From Sinotaia quadrata (Eukaryota; Mollusca; Gastropoda; Architaenioglossa; Viviparidae), in assembly GCA_028829895.1 (NCBI GenBank), contig CM054181.1:105655360-105719359 (forward strand): DNA of 64,000 bases, read 5' to 3'. Made by a program: the position numbers and the translations under genes. The notes under the pieces are model-generated. The model made no database searches. It saw only the letters and a program-made list of their open reading frames with translations, and was not told the DNA's origin. Positions 1 to 12,367 of this stretch are shown piece after piece. Position 1 is the first letter of the stretch. Every line of letters begins with the position of its first letter.

Positions 1-754
1 TTGTCATGGTCTAATTGCAGTCCTCACAGATTTGTTTATGATCTTACTGTGGGTAGCCCCCCCCCCCCCCACTCCCATAATACATGCCTCTGACTGACCA
101 GTACCTATAATGTACTACTTGCCTCTTCCGATGCCCACTCTCTCTAAACACTTTCCCAGCTATGGACAAAATTAAATGCAGTGCGTTCTTTCCATGGACA
201 CACGATAATAATAAATAATCTGTCATTTCTCGCGTAAAAGAACAAATATATTATAATTCAAAACTTTTCAATGGATGAAAACCACAAATGTACTGGCAAA
301 GAAATGAATATCATATAAACATATGGTAGTAACTTTATTTCCTTGTAATCAGAGACAAAGCAAAGAAACAAACACATAATCAGTCATGTGTAAAAGTGGT
401 TTCAGAGCTAATAGCTCTATTGACAATCAATACAACTGTTTATCTGCTTGCTTGATATATTTCCTAACTCACTTTCTGACATACTGATTGATTGGCTACA
501 AGGTTGCTGATTTGTTGATAGGTTGTCCATAGCAGAGTGATTGATTTACTTATAGATTGAGGACTGAAAGAGTTTGCATACAGATTTCTGCTTCGTACCT
601 CTTCCACCGTTTGTTGATTTCGCTTATGGACGCACAGCATCAGAGAAAATTCCAGCAGCACAAAATTCAAATTAAAAAGCAAATTAAAAAAATTCAAGGA
701 CACTTTGAATTTAAGAAATGAAACCTTCATAAAATCTACGAGAATAGTAATACA

Positions 755-757
<3 letters not shown>
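1..757. other. Non-coding, nothing recognised
   Basis: AT-rich single-copy-looking DNA with a C-run at about 60-70. No credible ORF, RNA gene or element was seen. Confidence 0.6.
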
Positions 758-833
<76 letters not shown>

Positions 834-858
834 CACAAAAACACACAAACACACACAC

Positions 859-898
<40 letters not shown>
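758..898. repeat. (AC)n microsatellite
   Basis: About 140 bp of AC with rare interruptions (AAAAACAC, ACGC). Reading frames open across it are repeat artefacts. Confidence 0.98.
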
Positions 899-899
<1 letters not shown>

Positions 900-1877
900 A
901 CGTACACACATATATTAATCATAATGACACAAAATTCCAGAAATAATCAGGCACTTAAATGAATGCGAATGAGCTAAGCCATTTAAATTGTTCAAACCAA
1001 TAAAACTGGATAGTCACCAGCCAACTGCTGTTTGATTCTTATAAATTTGAATATATCAATGTAGAATTTTTTGTTTTATTAGTCAATTGATAATAGGTTT
1101 TTTTTGTTTAACCTGCAAAATATCTGATCGGTCATACCATCCCCTCCCCCCCCACACACACACAATAAGAAAAATTTTAAAAATCACTCCCCTAAACAGT
1201 AAAAGAAATAAGATTCCTAAATACATTATACATGTTTCTAAAATAAAAATTATTTATTTTAATTAAACGCATGAAGGGAGTGGGGGCAATCTGTTAACGT
1301 AGATTCACAAACGCAGAAGGACGTGAGAAGAAAGTATTTACATAACTGATATACAGCATTCCACTTTAAATCGTCAGGTAAACATCGTGTCTTAAACATT
1401 GAAGATATATATGTATGTGCATGCAGGTGTGTGTGTGTTTGTGTGTGTTCTATGGCGTGTGGCCATTGTTAATCGTGGCACCATAGATATCACTTTATAA
1501 TTTCACCATCTTTTCCCCCCGAGAGCAATCGTCGTTATCATCATCATCATCATCTTCCACTAATTAATTAATTATTTACGTCATCGTCACGATAAACAGC
1601 AGCTTCTACCAGACCTACATCTTTTCCATTTACCATCGTTTCTTTCGACCTCTTTCTCGTCGCTAGATGCCCGAAAAAGCTGCTTACGGGAGCTGAAGTT
1701 TTTCTCGATGTTTTCTTCTCTAAGTCATGTTTACCAAGGACAGACGATCCGAATCTCCAAACGGATCGACCCGTTGAACAACAGCAGTTGTTGCTTACGT
1801 CACTTTTCGAATTGGCTGTTGATGATTAAAGGGAAATTGGCTTCTGTCTGTAGGGTAGCTTTTTCCTGAAGAGAATG

Positions 1878-2290
1878 ATGACGTCACAATCATTCGTTCA
1901 TTTTTGAAGAAATGACAAAGATGACGTCCTCAATCATCATACAAGGGAAGAAAAGGATTACGTCATAATTGCGCATTCATTCATATAAGAACTGACAAAG
2001 ATGACGTCGTCATACATCATCCGAGGAAGAAAAATTTGACTTCATCATGTCTCATTCATTCTTGAAGTAAAAGAAAGTTAGCATCGTCATATCTTAGTCA
2101 GTCCTAAAACAACATCGTCATATCTTAGTCAGTCCTAAAACAGACTGGTGACGAGATATATTATCCAGTTACAAAAAACAGAAAGATGATTTCAACATAT
2201 TTCATCCATTCTTAAAATAAGACAAAGATGACGTCATCGTATATCATCTAGTGAAAGAAAAGAAAGATGGTCACCTAATCGTGAATGAAG
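1878..2290. repeat. Degenerate ~80-bp tandem repeat with CRE-like motifs
   Basis: Recurrent GACAAAGATGACGTC units with TTCATTCTTGAAG-like spacers, roughly 80 bp apart. TGACGTCA occurs at 1879-1886 and 2229-2236, TGACGTC at 1922 and 2002, and TTACGTCA at 1958. A near-perfect 29-bp duplication (ATCGTCATATCTTAGTCAGT...) lies at about 2083-2140. Confidence 0.65.
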
Positions 2291-2689
2291 GGACAGATGA
2301 TGATTGCTGGAATGCAATAAATAAGCACAGATACATTTTCAGAAAAAATTCGAACAACGTTTTTAAATTTTAAGAGGACATTAATTTTTGTAAATACCCC
2401 CCCCCCCAATTCGACTTCCGCGAGAATTTTATTAATGGCCATATACATTTGCAGTAAGAGCTTTTCACCATTATTTTGTTAGTCTGCCAAGCCTCACATC
2501 CTGAATATCATCTATCGTCAAGAAAGAAGCTTGCGGAAACAACACCTTTTTCTCTCTCTTATACACACACAACACAACGTACACACACACGCACGCACAT
2601 TTTTGGAAAGTAGTCCTAAAATGTATTATATCCATTAGGTTCAATGTGTCATCGATGTGAGCCGAAAGAAGTTGTGTGGTGTGTACATC

Positions 2690-3080
2690 AATTGAATCAC
2701 GATAGAATGTATGCCCATGTATCTTCTCAGCTGAGTCATACTGGACTGTACGCCCATCGATTGAGTTAAACTGGGTAATATATATCTAGGTACGTCATCA
2801 ATTGGATGGATTGTATGTCCATATAGCGAGTCATCAATGGATTGTATATAGGGAGTCATCAATTGAGTCACAATCGATTGTATGTAGGTAGTGATCAATT
2901 GGGTCACAATGGATTGTATGTAGGTAGTGATCAATTGGGTCACAATGGATTGTATGTAGGTAGTGATCAATTGAGTCACAATCGATTGTATGTAGGTAGT
3001 GATCAATTGGGTCACAATGGATTGTATATATGTCCACGTAAGTCTTCAATTGAGTTACAAAAGACTGTACACCCATGTAC
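2690..3080. repeat. 36-bp minisatellite
   Basis: Core copies at about 2845-3030 share TATGTAGGTAGTGATCAATT and TCACAATGGATTG; diverged copies flank the core. The period is a multiple of three, so ORFs on both strands stay open without being genes. Confidence 0.9.
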
Positions 3081-3464
3081 GTTACTGACGAAGTCCCAGT
3101 GGATTCACTGAACGAGATTAGCTGAAACCCAACGAATTTTGCAGCATAAATTGCAATTGGGAAAATGTAAACGGGATCCTGCATTAATTTTGATTGAAGA
3201 AGAGCGGTGGATAGACAGTACTTGGGCGGAGGTACCAAGTAAACAGATCCAGTACCGCGAACAGCATGGAGTACACGACTGTTGGTTGTCACCCCTAACC
3301 CTGGATTATCTGGGTGAAAAGGATTGGGGATGAAATCAGACGCACATTTTGTGGGCTGTATGCTAAGACCCTGAAACCCTGTTCTGCTTCGCTTTTTACT
3401 GCACACTTCACACGTCATTGAGTACTCTGGGTGAAAAAAGAAAAAAGAAAAAGAAAAGAAAAGA

Positions 3465-6317
3465 AAGATCTTTACAAATGGTTATTACATTCAAGTTTTG
3501 TATCTTTCCTACTAGAAACAATGTTCAACTCTTCAACTATTGTTTATGAGTGTCACAAAAACGGGAGGCTCGTTACAAGCCGACCCGAGCTGAAGTTAGA
3601 GATGCAAGGGGTGAAGTCTATTTTTGGCCTGCTCCGGTGCACCTCCAAGAAAAGCCCGTGACGTGTGCCAGTACTACGTCGCGTCAAGTTGTTACATAGA
3701 CACACATGACATACGCCATTGATGTTTGGGTGGGGCCCAATTTATTAATGTCATGCCAAGGAACGTTTTATTGGCGGTGTGTGTTGTGAGTGTGTATCAT
3801 AAATGTGAATAAATGGACGAACAGACGAACGGTGCAAAACAATAGTACAAATTCTTTCGTCCCTCTCAAAAACTATGAATAACAAGAGAGTTGAAAGATG
3901 TTTAAATCAGGTTATTTATTTCCCGATTTAAAAGGGGGCACTACTCTTTCGCACAGTGATTAATCATTCATTCAACTTTCCAATGTCATACACTCTGTGG
4001 GAAATAAGGGGAGATGAAAATGATGAAATTCAAAATATAAAATAAAGATTAATTACACAATTCTTATGCGGCAAATGGGGCCGCTTTAACAATAGTTGAC
4101 ATGTAAAATAAGCATTACTTTTAACATTAGAGTTCTTATTTTGCAAACGATATAATAGTGTTCATTTTCTTAGAGTTCTAGGGTTAAGTATGTGCGCGTT
4201 AGCCGTGCTAATGATTACTCACTATTAATGTCAGAGTTCCAAGGAGATGACGTAAGCTCACACGTCACTTATAAGCGGCACTTCAAAGTGAAGATAGGAC
4301 GCAATTGAGGCGTCGCATTACAGGTGAAGATTCTGCAGAATCTAGGCACCACTTTCAGATTATCACTGGGGAGAAATCTGAAATTTAGCTGACTGTTGTC
4401 AGCCTCGATAATTATCGTTGTACCGGTTGTCGTGGAAACGGACACCCCAACGACGTTTAGCATTATCGGGTGGAGTCGTCCAGTGGGATGTGTCGTCGCA
4501 TTACACTGAGTGTAGAAATCCGGATATCTGTAAGAAAATCTCGGTACTAGCCTCTCAATTTGCGGGATAGACTGCCAAACGAACTCAGACAGGGGGGAAA
4601 ACAAATTTGGTCCCTCGTGTCGTTAACTGCATACAACCAGCGTCGCATGCATGGGTTTTTCTTGACAGCGAACTTTCCACTTTGCCAAAAGTTATACTGA
4701 GTAATTTTGCCTCGTTACTCAATATATGGCATCAGACGGATGGAAAACGGATGGAAAGAGATTATTGCAGCTTTCCTTTATGAAATCTCTGTACATGAGA
4801 TAATTCATACGTGAAGTTAGACTGGCTTCAGACGAATCGACGTTTTCAACATTGAGAGTAAAGTCTTCATTTTGCCTCTTATATAGCTTTCACTGAAGGT
4901 TTCCAAAACTTCCAGAAGCTATGTCCTGTGACATGATTTTTGCCTTGGATATATAGTGGTAATCGTGATGCACGCTTTTCTGTGGCCAATTTTAATGCGC
5001 ACTGGTCATTTCTCTCGTAAACAACATGTGACGGTATTGCGCAGTTGTCCCAATTTATTTAATATACATATTCTTCATAAACTAATATATATATTCAATA
5101 TGATAATTAACACACACTGCGTCACGAACGTCTGTCTACTAAAGAGATCTTAGGTGACCGTTACTGGAAGTTACATGCTACATACGAAAAATAACAAAAC
5201 TCGGATTACTTCAATTAGTTTTGTTAGCGGTTTTTTTTAAAATGAAATAAAATATAATTTCGGTCCCTCATTTCCTGTGACAATGAGTAAGAAAGAAACT
5301 GTGGCCATAGTCGTGCATGCAAGACATTATCTGGGAGGGTTTGAAACTAATTAACCTTTTCTTGTTAATGTTGACATCGTGACGTCATTTTCCAGGCAGC
5401 ATAGTACAAGTGAAATCCTAATTAGTTGTAAGGTGCCTTAGGGGTAAGGCTAAAAGTCTGCTATAATCTACACACGTCGCCAATATTTCGTAAGCCTTAA
5501 TGCAACGACCTCGCGACACAAAATTCCGTCTGCCGTACTCATCTATTTAAATCGCTGCAGAAAGTCCGCTGCGCCTGCAAGACTAGCATTGTCATTGCTT
5601 CTGGCACTAAGATATAATTATACGATATTTTTATTTCTTGTTAACAGTCCGCAGTCAGCCTTCCATAACCCCCCTCTCCCCCACACACTTCATTCCACCA
5701 TCCTGCCCCTGTTCTCAAGCCAATCCTTCCCCATTTATCTTTGCCACAAACTTTCTGCTACCATTTCCTAGTTTTACAAGAGTCTGAGAATCAAGCAATT
5801 TCAGGCGCCATAGAACCTGCAAGACAAAGTCGGTTTGCGTTTCATAAACCCAGACGAATATGTATTTTTTTTTCTCTTTAGCTTCCTCGATGGCATATCT
5901 GTACATTAAAATTTCGAATATGTTACTCTTCTTATATGTCAGTAACCGACGGCATTCGAAGTTCAGTTCTGGATGTCTAGTTACAATTTACGGTGTCAGA
6001 TTTTTACAACTGTCGGCGTCAGTTTGTGGGCCATTTGCGCTTTGTTGTAATAGCCATAAGAGTGTCACTCTCGACAAGGGCGTGAGCGAGACTGAGAGAC
6101 GGGGGAGGGGTGTGAGAGAGAATAAGAGTGAGAAAATCATTAGAGAGAGAGACGACGAGAAAGGAGAAGAGAAAGAGAGAGATGCAGACAAACGCCTAAA
6201 ACATGGAGCTACATTTTCGTAAACTGAAAAATTAAACACAGTGGACTTCATCTGCTAGAAGTCGATATTGCGTGTCTTCATTAGAAATATGATGATTATC
6301 TTGAAACTTTTAAAGTT
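3465..6317. other. Non-coding stretch, no element recognised
   Basis: Mixed-composition DNA. The longest ORF (111 codons, minus strand, 4269-4604) has no recognisable domain. GCGTCGCATTACA-like words occur near 4310 and 4492. A GA-rich tract lies at about 6085-6185. Confidence 0.5.
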
Positions 6318-6318
6318 C

Positions 6319-6410
<92 letters not shown>

Positions 6411-6411
6411 A
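6318..6411. repeat. (ATCT)n microsatellite
   Basis: About 23 near-perfect tetranucleotide copies. Confidence 0.98.
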
Positions 6412-6574
6412 TAAAACAATGATTTCTGTATATATTCACCTGTCCATGAGCAGATTTTGACAAGTGCAAAATGCATACACGAACAACTTAACAAGTTACG
6501 GTTTTATCATCCTGTATGTCAGTCTCGTACGTCTCTCGTATTTGTACTTGAGGACGTCATTCTAAATTTGTAGT

Positions 6575-7161
6575 ATTCCCTTTCTCTCATACAAATATTC
6601 TCAACTTACAAATCCTGCAACAATTTCATTAGCCTGATACACACACAGCATAAGAAATATATAGCATCAATCAAAATTCACAAGTATAATGTACAATGTA
6701 ATCATATTAGTAAACATAGAAATAAGTATTCTCCAATTCAAATCATAGATCAATAGCAAGCGTACTAAATATTCTAAGTCTATTCTTTCTTTATCAGTCA
6801 CCTTACCGTAAGTCAACTATTGTCTTTATGACTGGACTCGGGTTATATTTAAATTCAAAGTGAAAGAATAGCGTACTTCTTCAACAATGAAAATCCTGGT
6901 CCATCCCCATTGGATGACATTGATATGAACAAGTGTGAAACTATTAGTCAGAAAAAAAACTACTCATCCAGTTGGAACTGGTTTAGTTTGCGTCAGCAAT
7001 TCTCTAGCATATTCTCAAACTCAGTTGTTTACTTCCAACTCTGACACTTACAAAAAAATGCCATCATAAAGAGTGCCCGAGGTCGGGTCACTTTACCAAT
7101 TTAACAGTTTATCTAACAATTAAGTTTTAAAATAGGTTATAGACAAATTTACTCCGCCACA
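6575..7161 (-). mobile_element. Solo-LTR family fragment (copy A), inverted
   Basis: The segment matches the right half of copy C (CACACAGCATAA..., the gagtgcccgaggtcgggtcac block, AACAATTAAGT) and ends TTTACTCCGCCACA. The opposite end is absent. The left boundary is approximate. Confidence 0.65.
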
Positions 7162-9309
7162 GATAGACTATGAGGTAAATGAAATAGTCATATGATCTAG
7201 TCTTAGTGTTTTGCTAAGTATGGAGTCATATTGTTGAATGAAATGCATCTCAGAAAATGTTAGTTTTTGGTGTTTCCTGCATGCCAGTCACAGACAGCTA
7301 GATTACAACTTGGAAATCTTTAGCGGGTTTTGTCAAGCGCTTGCTGACAGCTCAAGCCCAGTTATCTCCTTACTGTCGACGTTCCTCGGCTGCGCCATTT
7401 CACAGATCTTCTCTAATACGCGTCTTAACGTACAGTGTGTGTCCTGATTCCTCTGGTGCTGTTACAGTAATTACAGTAATCAGCTCCTAAAGTACAGTCT
7501 CGCAACATCTTGTGCCAAAGCGATTCACACTTTGTTTCCACCAATCTCGATTTGCTTAAGAGAGTTCTAGAACTTCAGTAGGACTCACTATGTTGCAGTT
7601 CCAAAACAAGCAGTTGCCGTTGCAGTTTGTGGCACTGGTTTCAGGCTTGTGGCTCCGGATTCCGGCTCTGGTGATCTACTACATCAACATTACTGTACGA
7701 ACTTTCAGTGATGTGTCAAGTTCTGATATTTTCCTCAATCCACTCCAAACAAACTCTTCCATTCAGATACGAGTACAAATATTTCATTTCAATACGACTA
7801 CAAACATTGTATTCAACATGCTACAAACATTGTATTCAACAGTGCTTTATTGTCTGTGAGTCTCTCAAATTCTCGTTTGGTCGGCTCTGATCGTTCACAA
7901 CTATTAAACAACCCAAGGATTTCCGCACAATACATCAACCTTTCATATTTTATAACTTTCACAAATGATTGTCATTTGCAGACTTTCTATTAACCGTTAT
8001 TTATTCCAGTAGCCTGAAAATCTCGCATTATTGCAATACAATCATAAACCATAATATATTTATAATAGTAGCATTATGATAGTTTTAATTTGTTTCGGCA
8101 AACTGTGACATAATTTATAATAGTCTTTGGCAGTTATGGCATTAGTGTTAATATTTGTGGGCAAGCTATGTACTCATCCAATGTTTTCGCGTCGTCTGTC
8201 TTGATGCAATGTAATTTCGTCTGCAAGTAACCTGACGTCAGTCAATGTTATAAAATACTTTTAAAGTTTCATTCATTTTAATTTCATGACACCTTGGTTG
8301 TAAACAACACATAAAGCATGTTTTCTATGTTTTCTAGTGTCTTGACGAATTTATCACATTCCCGCACAATTCTTTATAGTGATTGTAAATATTGTAAAAT
8401 TCGCGTATAAATTATTTTCTTAAAAAGACTACACTTTCAAAAACTAGTTCTGATTGATGATTTTAAAAATGATCAGAGAAATGTTAAATAAGAGGCTGAC
8501 GGCAGCTTCCATTTCTTCAATTCGACCAAAGTCTCGTTTTGAATAATTCATCCTCTCACCCACTCACCCACAAACCTTCCTTTAATTCTCCCTTCATACT
8601 CTCTCACTTCCACCCAGAAATCTTCAATTTATTTCCCGCCAATGTCACACTCAGCTCCACTTCCTTTAATATATATACTCTTTCGTTCTGTTGGTCTCAC
8701 CTCTGATCATTGCATGTTTACCATTGCGAAGCTCGAGTAGTCTCGGATTCGTTGCTTAAGTTTCTCGAACACACGCAAACTGTATTCAAATACAAATCTA
8801 GAGTTAAATGTCGGACTTAGGCAAACTATTCCGCTCAAATATTCGCCCCGTGACTTGTCCAGAAACATTTGGGATTCTGGTCAGATTGTAATGGGATGAA
8901 TAACGTACTCGACACGGCCAGCAGATTTAGTCTCTTCAGTTTTCGTTGTGTATACTTTCGGTAAACAGACTTTGTTACAACCGGCCCTTTGGCTGTCTTT
9001 GTATGAGTTTCTTCATTGACATAAAACATATGCACTTTTAGAAGAGATGAAGGTGACGTAGAGACGTAAATTAATTTTGTACGGTTTTCTTTCTCAATTT
9101 GTTCGTTTTTTTCGTTGGCTTGCTTTAAAAAGTAAATAAATTTTGTCTTCTTGCCTTTATTTTTGCCTTTCACTTTTCAAATTTCAAGTGAAGTACAAAT
9201 GTTGTCTTTGTGTATCTCTTTTCTAAATACAATTTGTATCACTATAGCTTGTGTGTGTTTATTTTAACTTAGTTTACTCAAACACTTTCATCTGACCCAA
9301 CCAATGACC

Positions 9310-9313
<4 letters not shown>
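7162..9313. other. Non-coding, nothing recognised
   Basis: AT-rich DNA without a credible gene. Short ORFs of up to 112 codons (for example minus 8835-9173) are low-complexity in part and match no family I know. Confidence 0.5.
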
Positions 9314-9376
<63 letters not shown>

Positions 9377-9377
9377 T
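9314..9377. repeat. Compound (TC)n(AT)n microsatellite
   Basis: About 50 bp of TC followed by ATATATATATAT. The same compound arrangement occurs at 56548-56618. Confidence 0.95.
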
Positions 9378-10161
9378 TTAAGCAATGACGTCATTTGATT
9401 TCAAAGACTGTCTGCATTGCCTGTAGGTGAATAAGATTTCAAACGTTTCGTACTAACGGAAACAATAATAGTCACCACACCGCCACACTTGACCCCAGAG
9501 TAATAAATTTAAAATATAAATAAATTATAGAATAATTTGATATTTAAAAAAAATAAATACGCTTATAAAAGTTAGTTATAAAAATGCTCATTGACCAATG
9601 CGAAATTATCAGAATAAAATTTCAACCGATAAACAGATTACATTCACTCTAATTTTATTTTTTAAAAACATTCTTTACCCAGGTCATTTTATTATTAGAA
9701 TAATAATACACATTCCTTGTGACCCCTTTCGTGTCGCTTTGAGACACGTCATTTCTGTTGCCTGTCCAGTGGCTACCTTTTGAGCCCACGTCCTTCCGAC
9801 GTCTGCGGTCAGCTGCCATATCCCTCCGGATGTTATGAGTAAATTTTGTTGGTTTTTATCCCAAACGACACACAGAAGACAAACAAAGGGGCTTCGGGAC
9901 AGCCTGCCATAGGAATGTCGCAGGCAGTCGTACTGTGCGGCACGGTCTGTGCCACATTTTAGCACGTGTTAGGCGTGCGGCATTCTTCAAGCAATAATTT
10001 GTTATCATTGGATTTTGCTTCTTTCCTGCTTTATTCTTTTCTTTCTATTCTCTGTTTGGGTCTTGTATGAAAATATGCCTTTGAAATGTAAGGAATTCGA
10101 CACTGTAAAGGTTCAACTCTTGTAAATTGTTATCGGGGCCGCGCGTGAGGAGACTTTCGTT

Positions 10162-10163
<2 letters not shown>

Positions 10164-10216
<53 letters not shown>
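10164..10216. repeat. (TG)n microsatellite
   Basis: Uninterrupted GT dinucleotides followed by a short T and G run. Confidence 0.97.
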
Positions 10217-10219
<3 letters not shown>

Positions 10220-10379
10220 TGGGGGTGTTGGCACTCATGACTTCAAGGAGTCTAGAGATCTCTTGTGAGGAATGTCATTACACTTCAAATAATTTAGTTT
10301 GTGATGGGTTTGGACCATTTTAGCAGTTGTGATACCAGTACGTTTTGTGTGTAGTACGAGAGAAATTTTTCTTTTGGAA

Positions 10380-10790
10380 ATCCTTTGAACAGTATTACTA
10401 TCCACGTCATTAAGCATAGAATTCTTCTGTACATATACTAGTGGCGTCATTGTGTTTAGAATTCTTGTGTATATACACTTGTGAGGTCATTAAGGTACAA
10501 TTCTTTTGTATGTGTACTTGTGACGTTCATAAATTTGAAGTAATTTTATACACGCTTGTTTCGTCCTTAAGTTTGAAATCAGTTGGTAGACTGGTGACGT
10601 TTGTAAGTTTGAAGTCAATGTAGGTGCACTAGTGACGTCCTTAAGTTTGAAGTCACTGTAAGGGCACAATGACATTTACAAGTTTGAAATCAGTGCACCT
10701 GCAGTAGTGACGTCCTTAAGTTTGAAGTCATTCTTTGTGCACTAATGAAATCCTTAAGTTTAAAGACGAACTGAAATAGAAATTAGGTCA
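10380..10790. repeat. ~38-bp degenerate minisatellite
   Basis: Units with GTGACGTCCTTAAGTTTGAA start at about 10594, 10632, 10669 and 10708, with more diverged units to the left. Each unit supplies a TGACGT half-site. Confidence 0.8.
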
Positions 10791-11047
10791 AACATAGTTT
10801 GTGAACGAGATTTGCCCTATTACTAAAGTTATTACTAAGAAACACGATCCCCAAGCCCTTGGGGTAAAAGTAAGCAGAAGTAATGTCAGACAGGGTTCAA
10901 TTGGTCGCCAATGTAATTTTCTCTGGTTCTAATTGTATGTTTAATCCAATTCATACTGATGATAGTGAAAGTTCAACTCTAGTAATTTGCATACCATTTC
11001 TAATGATGTTGGAGATACCAAGGAAACAGTGACTGTCGAAGACCATG

Positions 11048-12325
11048 TATAACAGAGTAAATTTGCCTATTCTTATTTCTAGACTTAATTGTTATATAAA
11101 TTATTAAATTGTCAAAGTGACCAGGCTTGGGCACTCCTTATGATGGTATTTTTTTTATAAGTGTCAAAGTTGGAAGTAAAGAACTCAGTTGGAGAATAGG
11201 CTAGAAATTGCGTATGCAATCCACACCAGCGCATGGTCTCAAGCTTATTTATAACAACCTCAACCTATGTGGATGGACTGTAAGTTTCTTTGTTCAAGAA
11301 GTACTCTATTCTGATTATCAACATAACTCAAGTCTGGTTATAAAGACAATCATTAGCTTATGAGCAGAGCAAGCCTTTTCTTTTGTGACATCAAGCTAAA
11401 GTGGGCTACTGCACTCTGCTTGGTCATGTTGATGTATGAATCCTGCACTGTTGTCATCTTATCAGTAGAGCATGTTGTTGTGAGTTGATTCCTGTGAATT
11501 CCGTTCGAGAGCCAATATAACCGAAATGTGGCTCGATAATTCACGAAGATTATTTTGAATGTTCCTCATGGTGTATGTCGAGTAAATTCACCTGGAAATT
11601 TAAGAACATTCCTCCTGATGTGCTTGATAGCGCATGTGAAATTCAGGATAATTTTCTATGGTGTGCTTGGAGAGTGCATTAAAGATTCTGAAACAGTTGT
11701 GTAATTTGCCTTTAGATGGGATACGTGGGGCCTCGCCTAAATAAGAAAGACAGTGAGTGTTGCAACTGTGTGATTGCGAACAAATGCTGGCAACAGCCGC
11801 CATCTTTGAAAAGATTATGTAAATTGACTTTAATTATTTCTCTGAACTCTACTCTCATTTCTGTGATGATATCCAAGAACTTGATTATGTATTTATGTTA
11901 ACTGACTGCTTATGTCTATGCTAGGATAAACTGAACAATTGTCTAGGATTAATCAAACATTGTTGTGAAGCGATGTAAATATCAATGCCCTTTTGATGAT
12001 ATTCATATGCTGTATATTTGACTGTTGATTTAAATAATTTATTGTTAAATTTATCTTACACATTGATAGCCATATGATGGAGAGACAATGTGTGGATTTA
12101 AGTTGTCTTCTCCTTTGGTAAGAATTTTTCCACCTAGGAAAATATTGTGTGACGCTAAATGCTTGTCTTTAATGTTGTGGAAGAGAGGAAACGTTGACAG
12201 CGTCCGCATATCCGCCAAGTGAGAGAAGGATGTCTTCTGAGATTCCCATCACTTGTAATTAGCTATGGGTGATTAAATAAAAATAATCAGAACCATTAAC
12301 TAAAATGTGTGGCATAGGCGTCACA
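11048..12325 (+). mobile_element. Solo LTR of an interspersed family (copy B)
   Basis: A 1278-bp repeat flanked by ccatg (11043-11047 and 12326-12330). It starts TATAACAGAGTAAATTTG, a decayed form of the family start TGTGGCGGAGTAAATTT, and ends GGCATAGGCGTCACA. Related copies lie at 6575-7161, 30138-31772, 35775-37090, 43155-43759 and 59770-59909. TG...CA-type ends, 5-bp duplications and no coding content suggest a solo LTR. The last 200 bp, including ATATCCGCCAAGTGAGAGA, is well conserved between copies. A non-autonomous element with short terminal inverted repeats is the alternative, since both ends read TGTGRCG. Confidence 0.72.
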
Positions 12326-12362
12326 CCATGTCTGGATAGTTATTATTTCCATATAGTCAGTG

Positions 12363-12367
12363 TACTA
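12363..12367. repeat. Target site duplication, left copy (tacta)
   Basis: The five bases tacta directly precede the TG of the 5' LTR and recur directly after the CA of the 3' LTR. Five-base duplications are typical of Gypsy-type integrases. Confidence 0.9.

Noticed and set aside
464..962. Long ORFs on both strands across the CA tract
   Set aside because: Dinucleotide repeat gives poly(Cys-Val) or poly(His-Thr) in open frames; not genes.
4269..4604. 111-codon minus-strand ORF of normal complexity
   Set aside because: No recognisable domain, no splice or promoter context, and length compatible with chance; not reported as a gene.
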